From Halorarum salinum (GTDB lineage Archaea; Halobacteriota; Halobacteria; Halobacteriales; Haloferacaceae): a stretch of DNA of 64,000 bases. The stretch lies in contig NZ_CP058579.1 of NCBI RefSeq assembly GCF_013402875.1, positions 3,100,001-3,164,000 of the forward strand, read 5' to 3'. The notes under the pieces are model-generated. The model was not told the DNA's origin. It searched no databases and saw only the letters and a list, made by a program, of their open reading frames with translations. The position numbers and the translations under genes are program-made. Positions 8,161-15,959 of the stretch are shown piece by piece (the first letter of the stretch is position 1; the number at the start of each line of letters is the position of its first letter).

Positions 8161-8531
8161 GAGACCCTCCGGACGGCTGTGTTCCAGGCCGACTCGGCCT
8201 CGTCCTCGAACGTCTTCTTGTGCTTCTCGAGGGCGGGCCCGACGTGCGGCGTTCCGATGTCCATGAACTCCTGGTAGGGCGCGTGCTCGACGTCGGAGTA
8301 CACGCGGGCCTCGATGATCGCGCCGAGGATCTGCTCGACCTCGTGCTCGTAGGAGTCGCGGAGCTCACCCGTATCGACCGGCGCGAGGTCCTCGACGTCC
8401 TCGTGGATCTCCTCGATGAGGCGCTCGGCAGCGCTCCCGAGTTCGTCCTCGAGGACGTTCTCGAACTGCTGGAGCGCTCGCTTCATGTCGGGCGGGGCCT
8501 GGCCCTGCTCCCACTCGAACTCGATATCCAT
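8157..8531 (-). CDS. HK97 gp10-like neck/tail-component protein
   Basis: 124 residues from ATG at 8531. A longer upstream frame is present, but its first 38 residues are Arg/Ser/Thr-rich out-of-frame-type sequence overlapping the upstream gene. The protein shows the gp10-like pattern: a helical start, then LAPVDTGELRDSYEHEVE, then VYSDVEHAPYQEFMDIGTPH and a C-terminal helix. This family sits in the head-tail connector. Both neighbours overlap or abut it, in keeping with a connector operon. Confidence 0.72.
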   Translation of the reverse strand: MDIEFEWEQGQAPPDMKRALQQFENVLEDELGSAAERLIEEIHEDVEDLAPVDTGELRDSYEHEVEQILGAIIEARVYSDVEHAPYQEFMDIGTPHVGPALEKHKKTFEDEAESAWNTAVRRVS

Positions 8532-8532
8532 C

Positions 8533-8961
8533 TCAGGCGTCCTCCGGGTCGATGCGCTCGACCTCGATGATGACGTGCGACGGCCGGTTCGGGCCCTCGT
8601 AGTGGACGTCCGGATCCGAGAGCGCGAACACACCGTCGACGGCATCGAGCGTCAGGCGGTAGTCGTCGCCGGCCGCGACGTCGAGCTGGTACTCGTAGGT
8701 GGCCTCCTCCTCGGCGCCGGAGACGTCGACCATCTCCCCGACCGATCGGGCAGGGAAGTAGACGCGAGGCGACTCGTAGACGCGGCCGCCCTGGTCCTGG
8801 CGTACGTAGCCCTGCCCTTCGGGTTCGTACCGGCAGGGGACGCCGTCGACGACCGTGACCCAGTCCTTCTGGGGGATCGTGCCGCCGGCGCCATCGTCGA
8901 CGGTCTCGCCAGTCGCCTGGTAGTGCTCGATCGTCCCGAGATGGGTGAGCGTGCCGCGCAT
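8533..8961 (-). CDS. Head-tail joining (head closure) protein
   Basis: 142 residues beginning MRGTLTHLGTIEHY, predicted mostly beta-strand. Small beta proteins at this place (after the connector adaptor and before the gp10-like gene) correspond to head-closure or stopper proteins such as SPP1 gp16 or HK97 gp7. There is a single base between its stop and the next start at 8531. The specific fold cannot be shown from sequence alone. Confidence 0.6.
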   Translation of the reverse strand: MRGTLTHLGTIEHYQATGETVDDGAGGTIPQKDWVTVVDGVPCRYEPEGQGYVRQDQGGRVYESPRVYFPARSVGEMVDVSGAEEEATYEYQLDVAAGDDYRLTLDAVDGVFALSDPDVHYEGPNRPSHVIIEVERIDPEDA

Positions 8962-8964
8962 GAG

Positions 8965-9270
8965 TCAGCCCTCCGGCTCCTCGTCTTCGTCGAGCGCGTA
9001 GGAGTCGATGATCTCCTCCGCGGACGAGTTCCCGTCGACGTCGTCGACGTCACCTTCGGCCGCCAGCTGCTGGAGCCGTTGGTACTGCATGTGCCGGAGG
9101 ACGTCCCGCGGGAGCCGGCCATCCTCGTCGAGGCGTTCGAGGGCGCGGTCGAGGCGGGTCGGGACCCACGCGGGCGGGTTGACCAGCAGGTCGCCCGCAT
9201 CGTGGCGCTCACCCCCACCGTAGCGGAGCGAGCGCAGGGCGCGGTAGACGCCGGTCGTGTCGTCGGTCAT
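8965..9270 (-). CDS. Connector-region hypothetical protein
   Basis: 101 residues: MTDDTTGVYRALRSLRYGG, then a helical middle with LDRALERLDEDGRLP, then an acidic C-terminus ending DEDEEPEG. It overlaps the upstream gene by four bases and is three bases from the downstream gene, so it belongs to the connector operon. No known domain is recognised. An adaptor or head-completion role is possible from position. Confidence 0.55.
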   Translation of the reverse strand: MTDDTTGVYRALRSLRYGGGERHDAGDLLVNPPAWVPTRLDRALERLDEDGRLPRDVLRHMQYQRLQQLAAEGDVDDVDGNSSAEEIIDSYALDEDEEPEG

Positions 9271-9671
9271 CGGCCCCCCTTCGTGCTCGGGACGTCGATC
9301 GTCGCGACGGGCTTGTCCATGTCGGCCAGCTTCCCAGACCGATCGGCGCGAATCGCCTTCTGCCCGAGCGTGGTCGAGCGGAGCCCCTCGCCGAACTCGC
9401 CGGCGTACGACTTCTGCTCGCGGTCGGTGCGCTCCGACGTCGTCTGCCGGAGGTCGTCGATCCCCGACGAGAGGATGTTGTGGCCGGCGAGGTACCGCTC
9501 GACCAGCTTCAGCCGATCGTCCGACTGGCCCGTGTTCGCGAGCAGTTCGTCGACGTCCAGCGTGGCGGGGTCGATCCCGACCGTCTGGATCTGCTCGGTG
9601 GAGAGATCGGCGGTCGGGAAGTCCGTCCGCTCGAGCTCGGCGCGGACGGCATCGGGTGTCGTGCGAGCCAT
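9267..9671 (-). CDS. Putative head-tail connector/adaptor protein
   Basis: 134 mostly helical residues, starting MARTTPDAVRAELERTDFP. The N-terminal pattern of short helices, the central LVERYLAGHNIL and the C-terminal basic stretch resemble gp6-like or DNA-packaging adaptor proteins, which usually follow the capsid genes and precede the stopper. The overlap with the next gene is four bases (9267-9270). The call is based on position, size and helical character, with no diagnostic motif. Confidence 0.55.
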   Translation of the reverse strand: MARTTPDAVRAELERTDFPTADLSTEQIQTVGIDPATLDVDELLANTGQSDDRLKLVERYLAGHNILSSGIDDLRQTTSERTDREQKSYAGEFGEGLRSTTLGQKAIRADRSGKLADMDKPVATIDVPSTKGGR

Positions 9672-9675
9672 GGGG

Positions 9676-9987
9676 TTACTCGAGCAGGATCGTCTGCTTG
9701 ACGATCTTCGTCTCGGTGCTGAAGTCCGCGGTGACCTCGATGCGATACTCGCCGGCGTCCAGGCCGCTGGTGTCCCAGACGTACTCGAAGTCGCCCGTCC
9801 CGTTCTGGTTCATCAGCTGGTCGGAGACGACGTCGGTCTCGCTCTCGGCGTCGTGCTCGGGGACGTCGACGACCGTGACCGTCGGCTCGGTCGCCGTGTC
9901 GTCCGGATCGACTGCGGCGCCAGCGTCGTCCTCGTAGGTGATCGTGATCGGGACGTCCTCGCCGACGAAGGCGTTCTGCAGCCTCAT
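9676..9987 (-). CDS. Small beta-sandwich capsid-region protein
   Basis: 103 residues from ATG at 9987, with an Ig-like strand pattern: VGEDVPITITYEDDAG, PTVTVVDVP, FEYVWDTSGLDAGEYRIEV. Small Ig-like proteins near the capsid gene often serve as decoration or head-fibre proteins. The start codon overlaps the stop of the 49-residue gene upstream (ATGA), suggesting coupled translation. Confidence 0.6.
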   Translation of the reverse strand: MRLQNAFVGEDVPITITYEDDAGAAVDPDDTATEPTVTVVDVPEHDAESETDVVSDQLMNQNGTGDFEYVWDTSGLDAGEYRIEVTADFSTETKIVKQTILLE

Positions 9988-10133
9988 CTACCGGCCCCCG
10001 CGCCGTACACGGCGAGGTCGGCGCTCGTGTGGGCACTCGTACGCCGGGAGATCTCTCCCCCGACCGGATGCGCGGTCGACAGGCTGGCGGCCGTGTGGGC
10101 GGTGGGGGCACGACCGAGGCGTCCGTCAGGCAT
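9984..10133 (-). CDS. Small hypothetical protein (49 aa), translationally coupled
   Basis: ATG at 10133 to TGA at 9984 gives 49 residues starting MPDGRLGRAPTAHTAASL and ending YGAGAGR. The stop overlaps the next start in an ATGA arrangement, and the upstream gene ends three bases before the start. This chain in an otherwise gapless operon supports a real gene. It is rich in Ala, Thr and His, with no recognised domain. Confidence 0.5.
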   Translation of the reverse strand: MPDGRLGRAPTAHTAASLSTAHPVGGEISRRTSAHTSADLAVYGAGAGR

Positions 10134-10136
10134 GGA

Positions 10137-10514
10137 CTAGTCCTCCAGCTCGTCGAGGCGGTTCTCGAGCGCGTCGACGGCGGTGCTCCGCGGGTCGTTG
10201 CTCTCGGTCTCCGCTGCGAGGATGCGCTCCAGCAGGTCGACGTCGGTGACGTCCTGGACGCGCCGCTCGAGCTCGTCGACGGTGAGCTCCTGCGGGTGCG
10301 GGTCGAGTTCTCCGTCCATACTGACATCCTCGCTCTCCTGGACGGTTGTCTCCTCTGCCTCTGGCTCTGTCTCCGTCTCCTCGACGCGTTTGAGCGTCCG
10401 CGGGTGTGCTTCGAGCGTTCGTTCGGGCACCTCGAGTTCGTCGCCCCGAGTGTAGTGTTCGCGGTCGAACCGGAACTCCGCGCCGGCGACGCGAACGGGA
10501 ATCTCGTCACTCAT
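10137..10514 (-). CDS. Hypothetical protein next to capsid gene
   Basis: 125 residues. The N-terminal ~40 residues form a beta-type segment (PVRVAGAEFRFDREHYTRGD), the middle is a Glu/Thr-rich acidic linker, and the C-terminal ~50 residues are helical with LTVDELERRVQDVTDVDLL. The last part looks like a small helix-extension-helix type binding module. It lies four bases after the major capsid gene. A role in head completion is only positional. Confidence 0.55.
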   Translation of the reverse strand: MSDEIPVRVAGAEFRFDREHYTRGDELEVPERTLEAHPRTLKRVEETETEPEAEETTVQESEDVSMDGELDPHPQELTVDELERRVQDVTDVDLLERILAAETESNDPRSTAVDALENRLDELED

Positions 10515-10518
10515 GGGC

Positions 10519-11691
10519 CTACTGGTTGATGCCGGTCATCCGGACGATGCCGTTGATCCCGTCGGGCTGCTGGCGCACGAACGGCGTCCGGCTGGAGACG
10601 AGGCGGGCGTTGAGCGCCGCGCCACCGTCGGACTCCCAGGTCGTGTTCGTGACGCCCTGGGCGTTGACGATCTGGAAGTACCGCGGGTCGTCCAGCAGCA
10701 TGATGACGCTGTCGGCGTCCAGCCGCGGCGCTGGCATGAGGTTGAGGTACGGGTACTTCCGGCTGATCCGATCGATCAGCGGCTCGTCGGTCGCCCCGTT
10801 GGCGTCCTGGTAGTTCTGCCGCTGGACCTCGCCCCACATGGCGCGGGGGACGAGGACGCGCGCACCGACCTCGGAGACGAGCGGGACGTCGTCCTCGTCG
10901 ACGACGTCCGTCTGGCTCTCGATCGTATCGTGGAGTTCGTCGATGTCCTCCATGACGCCGACGGCGTCGCCGATCCAGCCGGTCGACCCGGACGCCTGGA
11001 GGATCTGGGTGATGTCCTGATCGAGGCCGGCGACGCTGACGAGTCCGCGCTCGGTCTCGACCTCGCCACCCCAGCCGCTCCAGAGCATCTCGGACTCGGA
11101 GCGGTTGAGCGCACGGCGCGCTTCCGTCCCGACCGAGTCGTCGAAGTCCTCGCCGTACGCGACGGCGTTCTGGTACTCGCGTGCGTCGATCTGGTACTCC
11201 ACGGTGTGGAGCGGCAGCGGGACGCCATCCAGGCCGAACGCGGGCATGTCCTGCTCGCCCTGCGTCCGCAGGTTCATGCCGACTTCCGCCTCGAGGCGGA
11301 CGTTCGAGAGCGGGTTGAAGTACGCGTACCGGTTCAGCGACGAGGAGACGTCGAAGCCGGCAGCCATGAGCTGATCGACGACGGTGGACCCGACGAACTG
11401 GTCGTCGAGCACCATGTCGGAGATCTGCTCCCACGAGTCGACGACGAGCGTTGAGTCGGCGACGAGTTCCTGGAGCCGCTCGTTCTGGTCGGTCTTCTTG
11501 ACGCCGGTCGCCTCGTCGAGGCGCTCCCAGGCGCCAGGGTCGAAGACCGAGTCAGCGCGCAGCTGGGCGAGCGCCTGTTCGCGGACGTCGGGAACGGGGT
11601 TGTACAGTGCCGCCTGCGCGGTGAGGGGAAGGCTGTTCTCGAACTCCTTGGGCCCGAAGGTCTCCGGGATCTGAACGTTTGCAGTGCTCAT
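10519..11691 (-). CDS. Major capsid protein (HK97 fold, inferred)
   Basis: 390 residues, starting MSTANVQIPETFGPKEFEN. It is the largest gene between the decoration protein and the connector genes, downstream of the protease-scaffold gene, exactly where HK97-type coat proteins lie. Its helical N-terminus is followed by mixed alpha/beta segments. Late stretches such as ARVLVPRAMWGEVQRQNY and RYFQIVNAQGVTNTTWE resemble the P- and A-domain regions of HK97-type coats. Synteny is strong; the fold was not tested directly. Confidence 0.85.
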   Translation of the reverse strand: MSTANVQIPETFGPKEFENSLPLTAQAALYNPVPDVREQALAQLRADSVFDPGAWERLDEATGVKKTDQNERLQELVADSTLVVDSWEQISDMVLDDQFVGSTVVDQLMAAGFDVSSSLNRYAYFNPLSNVRLEAEVGMNLRTQGEQDMPAFGLDGVPLPLHTVEYQIDAREYQNAVAYGEDFDDSVGTEARRALNRSESEMLWSGWGGEVETERGLVSVAGLDQDITQILQASGSTGWIGDAVGVMEDIDELHDTIESQTDVVDEDDVPLVSEVGARVLVPRAMWGEVQRQNYQDANGATDEPLIDRISRKYPYLNLMPAPRLDADSVIMLLDDPRYFQIVNAQGVTNTTWESDGGAALNARLVSSRTPFVRQQPDGINGIVRMTGINQ

Positions 11692-11692
11692 G

Positions 11693-12172
11693 TTAGAAGA
11701 ACTCCACGACGAGGAGGTTGTCCGCGTCGGTGCGTTCGATCAGCTCGACGCCACGGCCGACGATGTTGGCCGGATCCGCGGCGCCAGCGTCCTGATCGGT
11801 GATGCCGCCGTCGGTGTCCCAGCCGACTTCCGCGTCGGTCGGGTCCGCCGAGGCGTTCACGCCGACACGGAGTCGAGCCCGGTCGTAGCGGTGGAAGCCC
11901 ACCGTCTCGACGTTGTCGCCCGCGGCGTACGGGTCGTCAATCGGCGCCGTTCCGTCGCCGACGCTCCCGGACGTCCGGGGCGGGTTCCGCTGCTCGCGGA
12001 CGACCCGTTTCGTGTCCTCGCCCTCGGTGGCCTGGCGGACGTGCCAGTCGCCGTTGGCGTCCTTGTACGCGACCGCGCCGGTCGCGGGGTCGAGGGCGGC
12101 GTCCGCCTCGCCCTCCTGGTAGCTGTTCTCGTTGTGGAGCTGGGCGACGGTGCTGGTGGGAGAGTCGATCAT
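11693..12172 (-). CDS. Capsid decoration protein
   Basis: 159 residues, predicted beta-rich, placed between the protease-scaffold gene and the coat gene like lambda gpD. It contains ALDPATGAVAYKDANGDW and a compact C-terminal ANIVGRGVELIERTDADN strand region. Proteins of this type bind the outer surface of HK97-like capsids and stabilise them. It ends one base before the coat gene start. Confidence 0.7.
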   Translation of the reverse strand: MIDSPTSTVAQLHNENSYQEGEADAALDPATGAVAYKDANGDWHVRQATEGEDTKRVVREQRNPPRTSGSVGDGTAPIDDPYAAGDNVETVGFHRYDRARLRVGVNASADPTDAEVGWDTDGGITDQDAGAADPANIVGRGVELIERTDADNLLVVEFF

Positions 12173-12175
12173 CGG

Positions 12176-13507
12176 TTACTCCCCCACACCCGTGCCGTAC
12201 TCGTCGACGACGCTGTCGTCGGTCGCGCCAGCGGTGAGCGATGCCGCCTGCCCGGCGTTCGCCGGGATCTGGGCAGCGAGCTCGCCGCGGACGCGCTTGT
12301 GTTCTCGCTCGACCAGGCTATCCGCCGAGGCCATGAGGTCCTCGCGGTCGTCCTCGTCGAAGTCGTCGCTCTTCGCGACGATCTCCTCGACCTTCTCGGC
12401 CTTCGTGGCCTGGGCCTGCGCGTTCTGGACGAGGTCACTCGCGTTGTCTTCCGTGACGAAGCCCTGCTCCTGCAGCGCCGAGCCGAGCTCGTCGACGGTC
12501 ATCTCGCCGAGCGTCTTGTCGTCCGTCTCTGTGCTGGTCTGCTGGCCGCCGTCTCCATCGCCGGAGCCGCCGTCCGGGTCGGTGCCACCGTCGCCGTCGA
12601 TCGCTTCCTCGAGGCGCTCGAGGTCCTCGTCGGACATGTTCTCGAGCGATTCCTCGTCGAAGCCATGGTTGGCGACGAGCGTCTCGATCGTGTTGTCACT
12701 CATGTTAGGTGTCTGTGGGTCCGCAGAGGATTCCGCCCCTTCGTTTCCGGCGCCGATGCTGGTCTCGTCGACGGCGCTCGCCGAGAGGCCGAGGGCCTCG
12801 AGCGTGCCGCGAACGGTGCTGCTCACGAGGCCCTGCCGATCGGCGACGTCGGCGTCGTCTCCGGCCGCTGCTGTGAGTTCGGAACTGATGTCAGTCGACG
12901 CCGTATAGGACGCGAGCGCCTGGTTCGGGCCCCACTGCGCGGTGTTCGACGGGCTGTCTCCCTTCGAGACGACCGAGAGGTCGCGGAAGTCGATGTCCTT
13001 GGCGACGTACGCGCCCGTCGCGTCGTCCTTCTCGCCAAGGCGGAACGTCGGGTGGACCGAGACCTCGTAGCTCCCGGCCTGGACGCCCTTCGCGACGGCC
13101 TCTTCGTGAGTGGTGGCCTCGTAGCCGACACCCTCGACGTCGTCGAGCCAGCCCGCCTTCGAGACCTTCCCGATCGTCTCGTCCGTCGACGGGGGATACT
13201 GCGGCTGGCCGTCCTCATCTCGAGGATGGTCAACCGTGAGCGGTTCGCCAGTCTGGGTCTCGGCAGCGGCGCGTAGCTCCTCCTCGGTGATGAGGACGGG
13301 CGTCCCGTCCTCCATGTGGAGAATATCACCCGCCGCGACGGCGACGCCGGAGAACCGCCACGGTGGGCCGTCCTCCGCGTCGCCGTCGCTGGCGAGCAGC
13401 TGCGCTGTCCGCGCCGAGACGCGGAGATCGTGTTCGTCCTTCATGGTCAGAAGCAGGCCCAGGTCCTCGCCTCGACGGGTCATCGGTCCCGGGTAATCGC
13501 CGGTCAT
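12176..13507 (-). CDS. Prohead protease fused to scaffold
   Basis: 443 residues. Residues ~1-200 resemble a head-maturation protease: LTVDHPRDEDG (candidate catalytic His), GSYEVSVHPTF (candidate Ser and His) and FRDLSVVSKGDSPSN. The rest is scaffold-like: an acidic linker, then coiled-coil-type helices with LENMSDEDLERLEEAID and AQATKAEKVEEIV. This copies the lambda C/Nu3 layout. An in-frame ATG at 12703 (MSDNTIETLV) could give a separate 175-residue scaffold, though no clear ribosome site precedes it. The gene stands between the minor head gene and the decoration gene, as expected. Confidence 0.82.
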   Translation of the reverse strand: MTGDYPGPMTRRGEDLGLLLTMKDEHDLRVSARTAQLLASDGDAEDGPPWRFSGVAVAAGDILHMEDGTPVLITEEELRAAAETQTGEPLTVDHPRDEDGQPQYPPSTDETIGKVSKAGWLDDVEGVGYEATTHEEAVAKGVQAGSYEVSVHPTFRLGEKDDATGAYVAKDIDFRDLSVVSKGDSPSNTAQWGPNQALASYTASTDISSELTAAAGDDADVADRQGLVSSTVRGTLEALGLSASAVDETSIGAGNEGAESSADPQTPNMSDNTIETLVANHGFDEESLENMSDEDLERLEEAIDGDGGTDPDGGSGDGDGGQQTSTETDDKTLGEMTVDELGSALQEQGFVTEDNASDLVQNAQAQATKAEKVEEIVAKSDDFDEDDREDLMASADSLVEREHKRVRGELAAQIPANAGQAASLTAGATDDSVVDEYGTGVGE

Positions 13508-13513
13508 ACGCGG

Positions 13514-14371
13514 TCAGAACAGCTCCTGGACGTCGGTCACGATCCACTGACACCGGCACAGGTTGTGGGTGTCGTCCGGGATCGTGAGTTGCTGGGCCTC
13601 CTCGAGGGTGTAGGTCCCCGAGAGGCTCTGGCAGAGCGAGCAGACCCGGTCGTCGCCCGCCGTCCGGAACTCCGCCTCGACGTCCAGTTCGACGTCGGCG
13701 TCGACGCGATCGTACGCGGTGAGCTTCGTCGTGTTGTACTGGTTGACGACTCGCCCCGACGCCGTCGCCGTCGTGTGGCTCTTGTACACCTGCGCCCGCT
13801 CCGAGATGTCGGTGGCGAGCGCGGACTTCGCGACCTCGCCGGCGACGCCCGCGGTCACCAGGGAGCGCGCGTCCGTCCGGTAGTCGTCCATCCACGAGGC
13901 GACGCGCTGGCGGGCGTCCTCCTGCTGGAGGTCGATCGACTGTTGGACGACGTCCTGCGCGATGACGTCCTCCGCGGGGTCGACGTCGACGCCGAACCGT
14001 CGGAGCTCGCCGTTCGCCGTCCGGAGCGCCTGTTTTGAGGCGCGCTCGAACCAGTCGCGCACCTTCCGGCTGTCGTGCGGGTCGAGCACCTCGGCCTGGA
14101 TGGCGCGCTCCATCCACTCGTCGAACCGGCGGGCGGTCTCCGCCGGGGAGAGGCCCCCCCACCGCCCCCCGACGCTCGAGGCGAGCCCGAGCGCGTCCTC
14201 GTCGACGAGGAGTTGCCGGACGTCAGCGTTCAGGCTCCCCACCCGCCCCCGAAGGAACCGGGCGTACGCCCGCTGGACGGTCGTCGTCGAGGTCGGGTCC
14301 GCCCGGCCCGCCTCGTCGAGCGCGTAGTCCTGGGCCGTCAGGTGGTGACGGTGCCCGCAGGCGCTACTCAT
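13514..14371 (-). CDS. Minor head / head morphogenesis protein (Mu gpF-like)
   Basis: 285 residues. The helical N-terminal part leads to a C-terminal gpF/SPP1 gp7-type domain with Cys pairs: DDRVCSLCQSLSGT and IPDDTHNLCRCQW. The pattern CxxC...P...H.xCRC is typical of this family, which helps DNA ejection or head assembly. It overlaps the portal gene by eight bases (14364-14371), as is usual for a portal and minor head pair. Confidence 0.85.
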   Translation of the reverse strand: MSSACGHRHHLTAQDYALDEAGRADPTSTTTVQRAYARFLRGRVGSLNADVRQLLVDEDALGLASSVGGRWGGLSPAETARRFDEWMERAIQAEVLDPHDSRKVRDWFERASKQALRTANGELRRFGVDVDPAEDVIAQDVVQQSIDLQQEDARQRVASWMDDYRTDARSLVTAGVAGEVAKSALATDISERAQVYKSHTTATASGRVVNQYNTTKLTAYDRVDADVELDVEAEFRTAGDDRVCSLCQSLSGTYTLEEAQQLTIPDDTHNLCRCQWIVTDVQELF

Positions 14372-15947
14372 CGTCCACCTCGCCGCCGTCAGTCGCGGCG
14401 GTCGACTCGGCGCCGTAGCCGGCGGTCATCTCCTCAACCGACCGAGCGTCTGCGGCGGCTGCGGCCTCCTCCTCGAGCTCCTGGACGTCGTCCGGGACCT
14501 CGTCGAACTCGGATGGGAGCGTCCCGTTCTCGATGTACTCGGCCTGCTGCTGGCGCGTGAGGACGGCCTCGGGCATCCCACCCGTCCACTCGCTGAGCGC
14601 CTGGGCCCGAGTGTGCTGGACGTCCGCCTCGTCCTTCTCCGACATCTCGTGGAGCGGATCCCACTCGACGGAGTAGGCCGACTCTCCCTGGCTGGGCGGG
14701 GTGAGGATGTCGTACTCGATGAGGCGGTCGACGATCGCGCGGACGATCGTCGGCGTGACGAACTGCTCCCGGCGCTCCTGGACCTTCCCGTACCACTCTT
14801 TCAGGTCCTGTGTCGTCGACCGCTCGCCCGTTTCGTTCCCCTTCAGCACCGACTGGGGGAGGCCAGTCTGGGCGCTGATTGCCTCGACGTTCGGGTCGAT
14901 CACCGGGCCCGGGTCGATGTCCTCGCCGCCGAGGCTCTGGACGTCGTCGGCGCCGTGGGTCCGAAGGACGTTCTCGAGGCCGGCCTGCCAGCGGGCGAGG
15001 TGCTCGCGCAGCTTCTCGTCAGCACCGTCCTGGAACTGGTAGTCTTTCGAGATGTTGATGTTGATGCCCCACGCCGTCGCCCGATAAGCGAGTTCGCCGG
15101 CGCTGCCGAGCGTCTTCTCGATATCGACGAGGTTGTTGTAGACCGGCTGCTGGCGGGGGATGCCCCGCATGTTGTCGTCGAGCAGTTGATCGGAGTGGAC
15201 GTGGATCACCCGTGAGTGGTGGACCCACATCGAATCCGGGCCATCCCGTTCGATGCCGAACTCCTCGTCGTTCTCGTCGCCGAGGTCGATCTGGTAGCGA
15301 ACGGGTTTTCCCCAGCGGCTGGACCCGGGCCCCCCGAGCTTGACGTCGTCGACGGACTCCCGGCTGAAGGGCTTGAGCCCCTGGAGGGAGCTGGCGCCGG
15401 AGACGGGTGAGGCGAACCCGTCGGACGTCTCGCCGTCGCCGATGTCCTTCTGCTCGACGTCGTCGAACTCGAGGACGAGCACGCCGAACGTGCCGATGCC
15501 GGCGAGCATGTCTGCCCGAGCCGCGTAGTGCCAGAGGCGCTGCTCCCGCTCGAGGTCCTCGAGGTCGCGCTCGAACTGGGTCTGGCCGTCCTGCTCACCC
15601 GACTCGGCGTCGTCGACGATGCGGGGAGCGTCCCGCCAGGCGGTCATCGACGGGAGGAACGTGACGGCGAAGGCGTACGGGTTCCGCAGCGCCATCGCGT
15701 AGTAATCGGTCGCCGTCGGGTTGACGTCCCAGTCGAAGACGTCGTAGTAGTCGGGGACGCCCTCGGCGTCGACGTTCTCTCCGAGCTGGTCGGCGAGGAT
15801 CTGCCGCATGGCCATGTCGACCTTCTCGGCGGCGACGAGCTCCATCACCTCGTCGTCGATCGGGGGTTCGCCGGTGGCGGCGCCGGTGGCCTCCTGGACG
15901 TCGCTACTCGTGCTCTGGTTGTGGTCGTCGGATGGGTTATCTGTCAT
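14364..15947 (-). CDS. Portal protein (DUF1073-like)
   Basis: 527 residues. It forms the dodecameric ring for DNA entry at one capsid vertex. Stretches supporting the DUF1073/portal family include NPTATDYYAMALRNPYA, GIGTFGVLVLEFDD, WVHHSRVIHVHSDQ, TAWGININISKDYQF and IDPNVEAISAQTGLPQSV followed by LKGNETGERSTTQDLKEWY. The C-terminus is acidic and disordered. The gene lies right after TerL and before the minor head protein, the standard order. It starts at ATG 15947. Confidence 0.88.
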   Translation of the reverse strand: MTDNPSDDHNQSTSSDVQEATGAATGEPPIDDEVMELVAAEKVDMAMRQILADQLGENVDAEGVPDYYDVFDWDVNPTATDYYAMALRNPYAFAVTFLPSMTAWRDAPRIVDDAESGEQDGQTQFERDLEDLEREQRLWHYAARADMLAGIGTFGVLVLEFDDVEQKDIGDGETSDGFASPVSGASSLQGLKPFSRESVDDVKLGGPGSSRWGKPVRYQIDLGDENDEEFGIERDGPDSMWVHHSRVIHVHSDQLLDDNMRGIPRQQPVYNNLVDIEKTLGSAGELAYRATAWGININISKDYQFQDGADEKLREHLARWQAGLENVLRTHGADDVQSLGGEDIDPGPVIDPNVEAISAQTGLPQSVLKGNETGERSTTQDLKEWYGKVQERREQFVTPTIVRAIVDRLIEYDILTPPSQGESAYSVEWDPLHEMSEKDEADVQHTRAQALSEWTGGMPEAVLTRQQQAEYIENGTLPSEFDEVPDDVQELEEEAAAAADARSVEEMTAGYGAESTAATDGGEVDDE

Positions 15948-15959
15948 GAGTGGAGTAGA

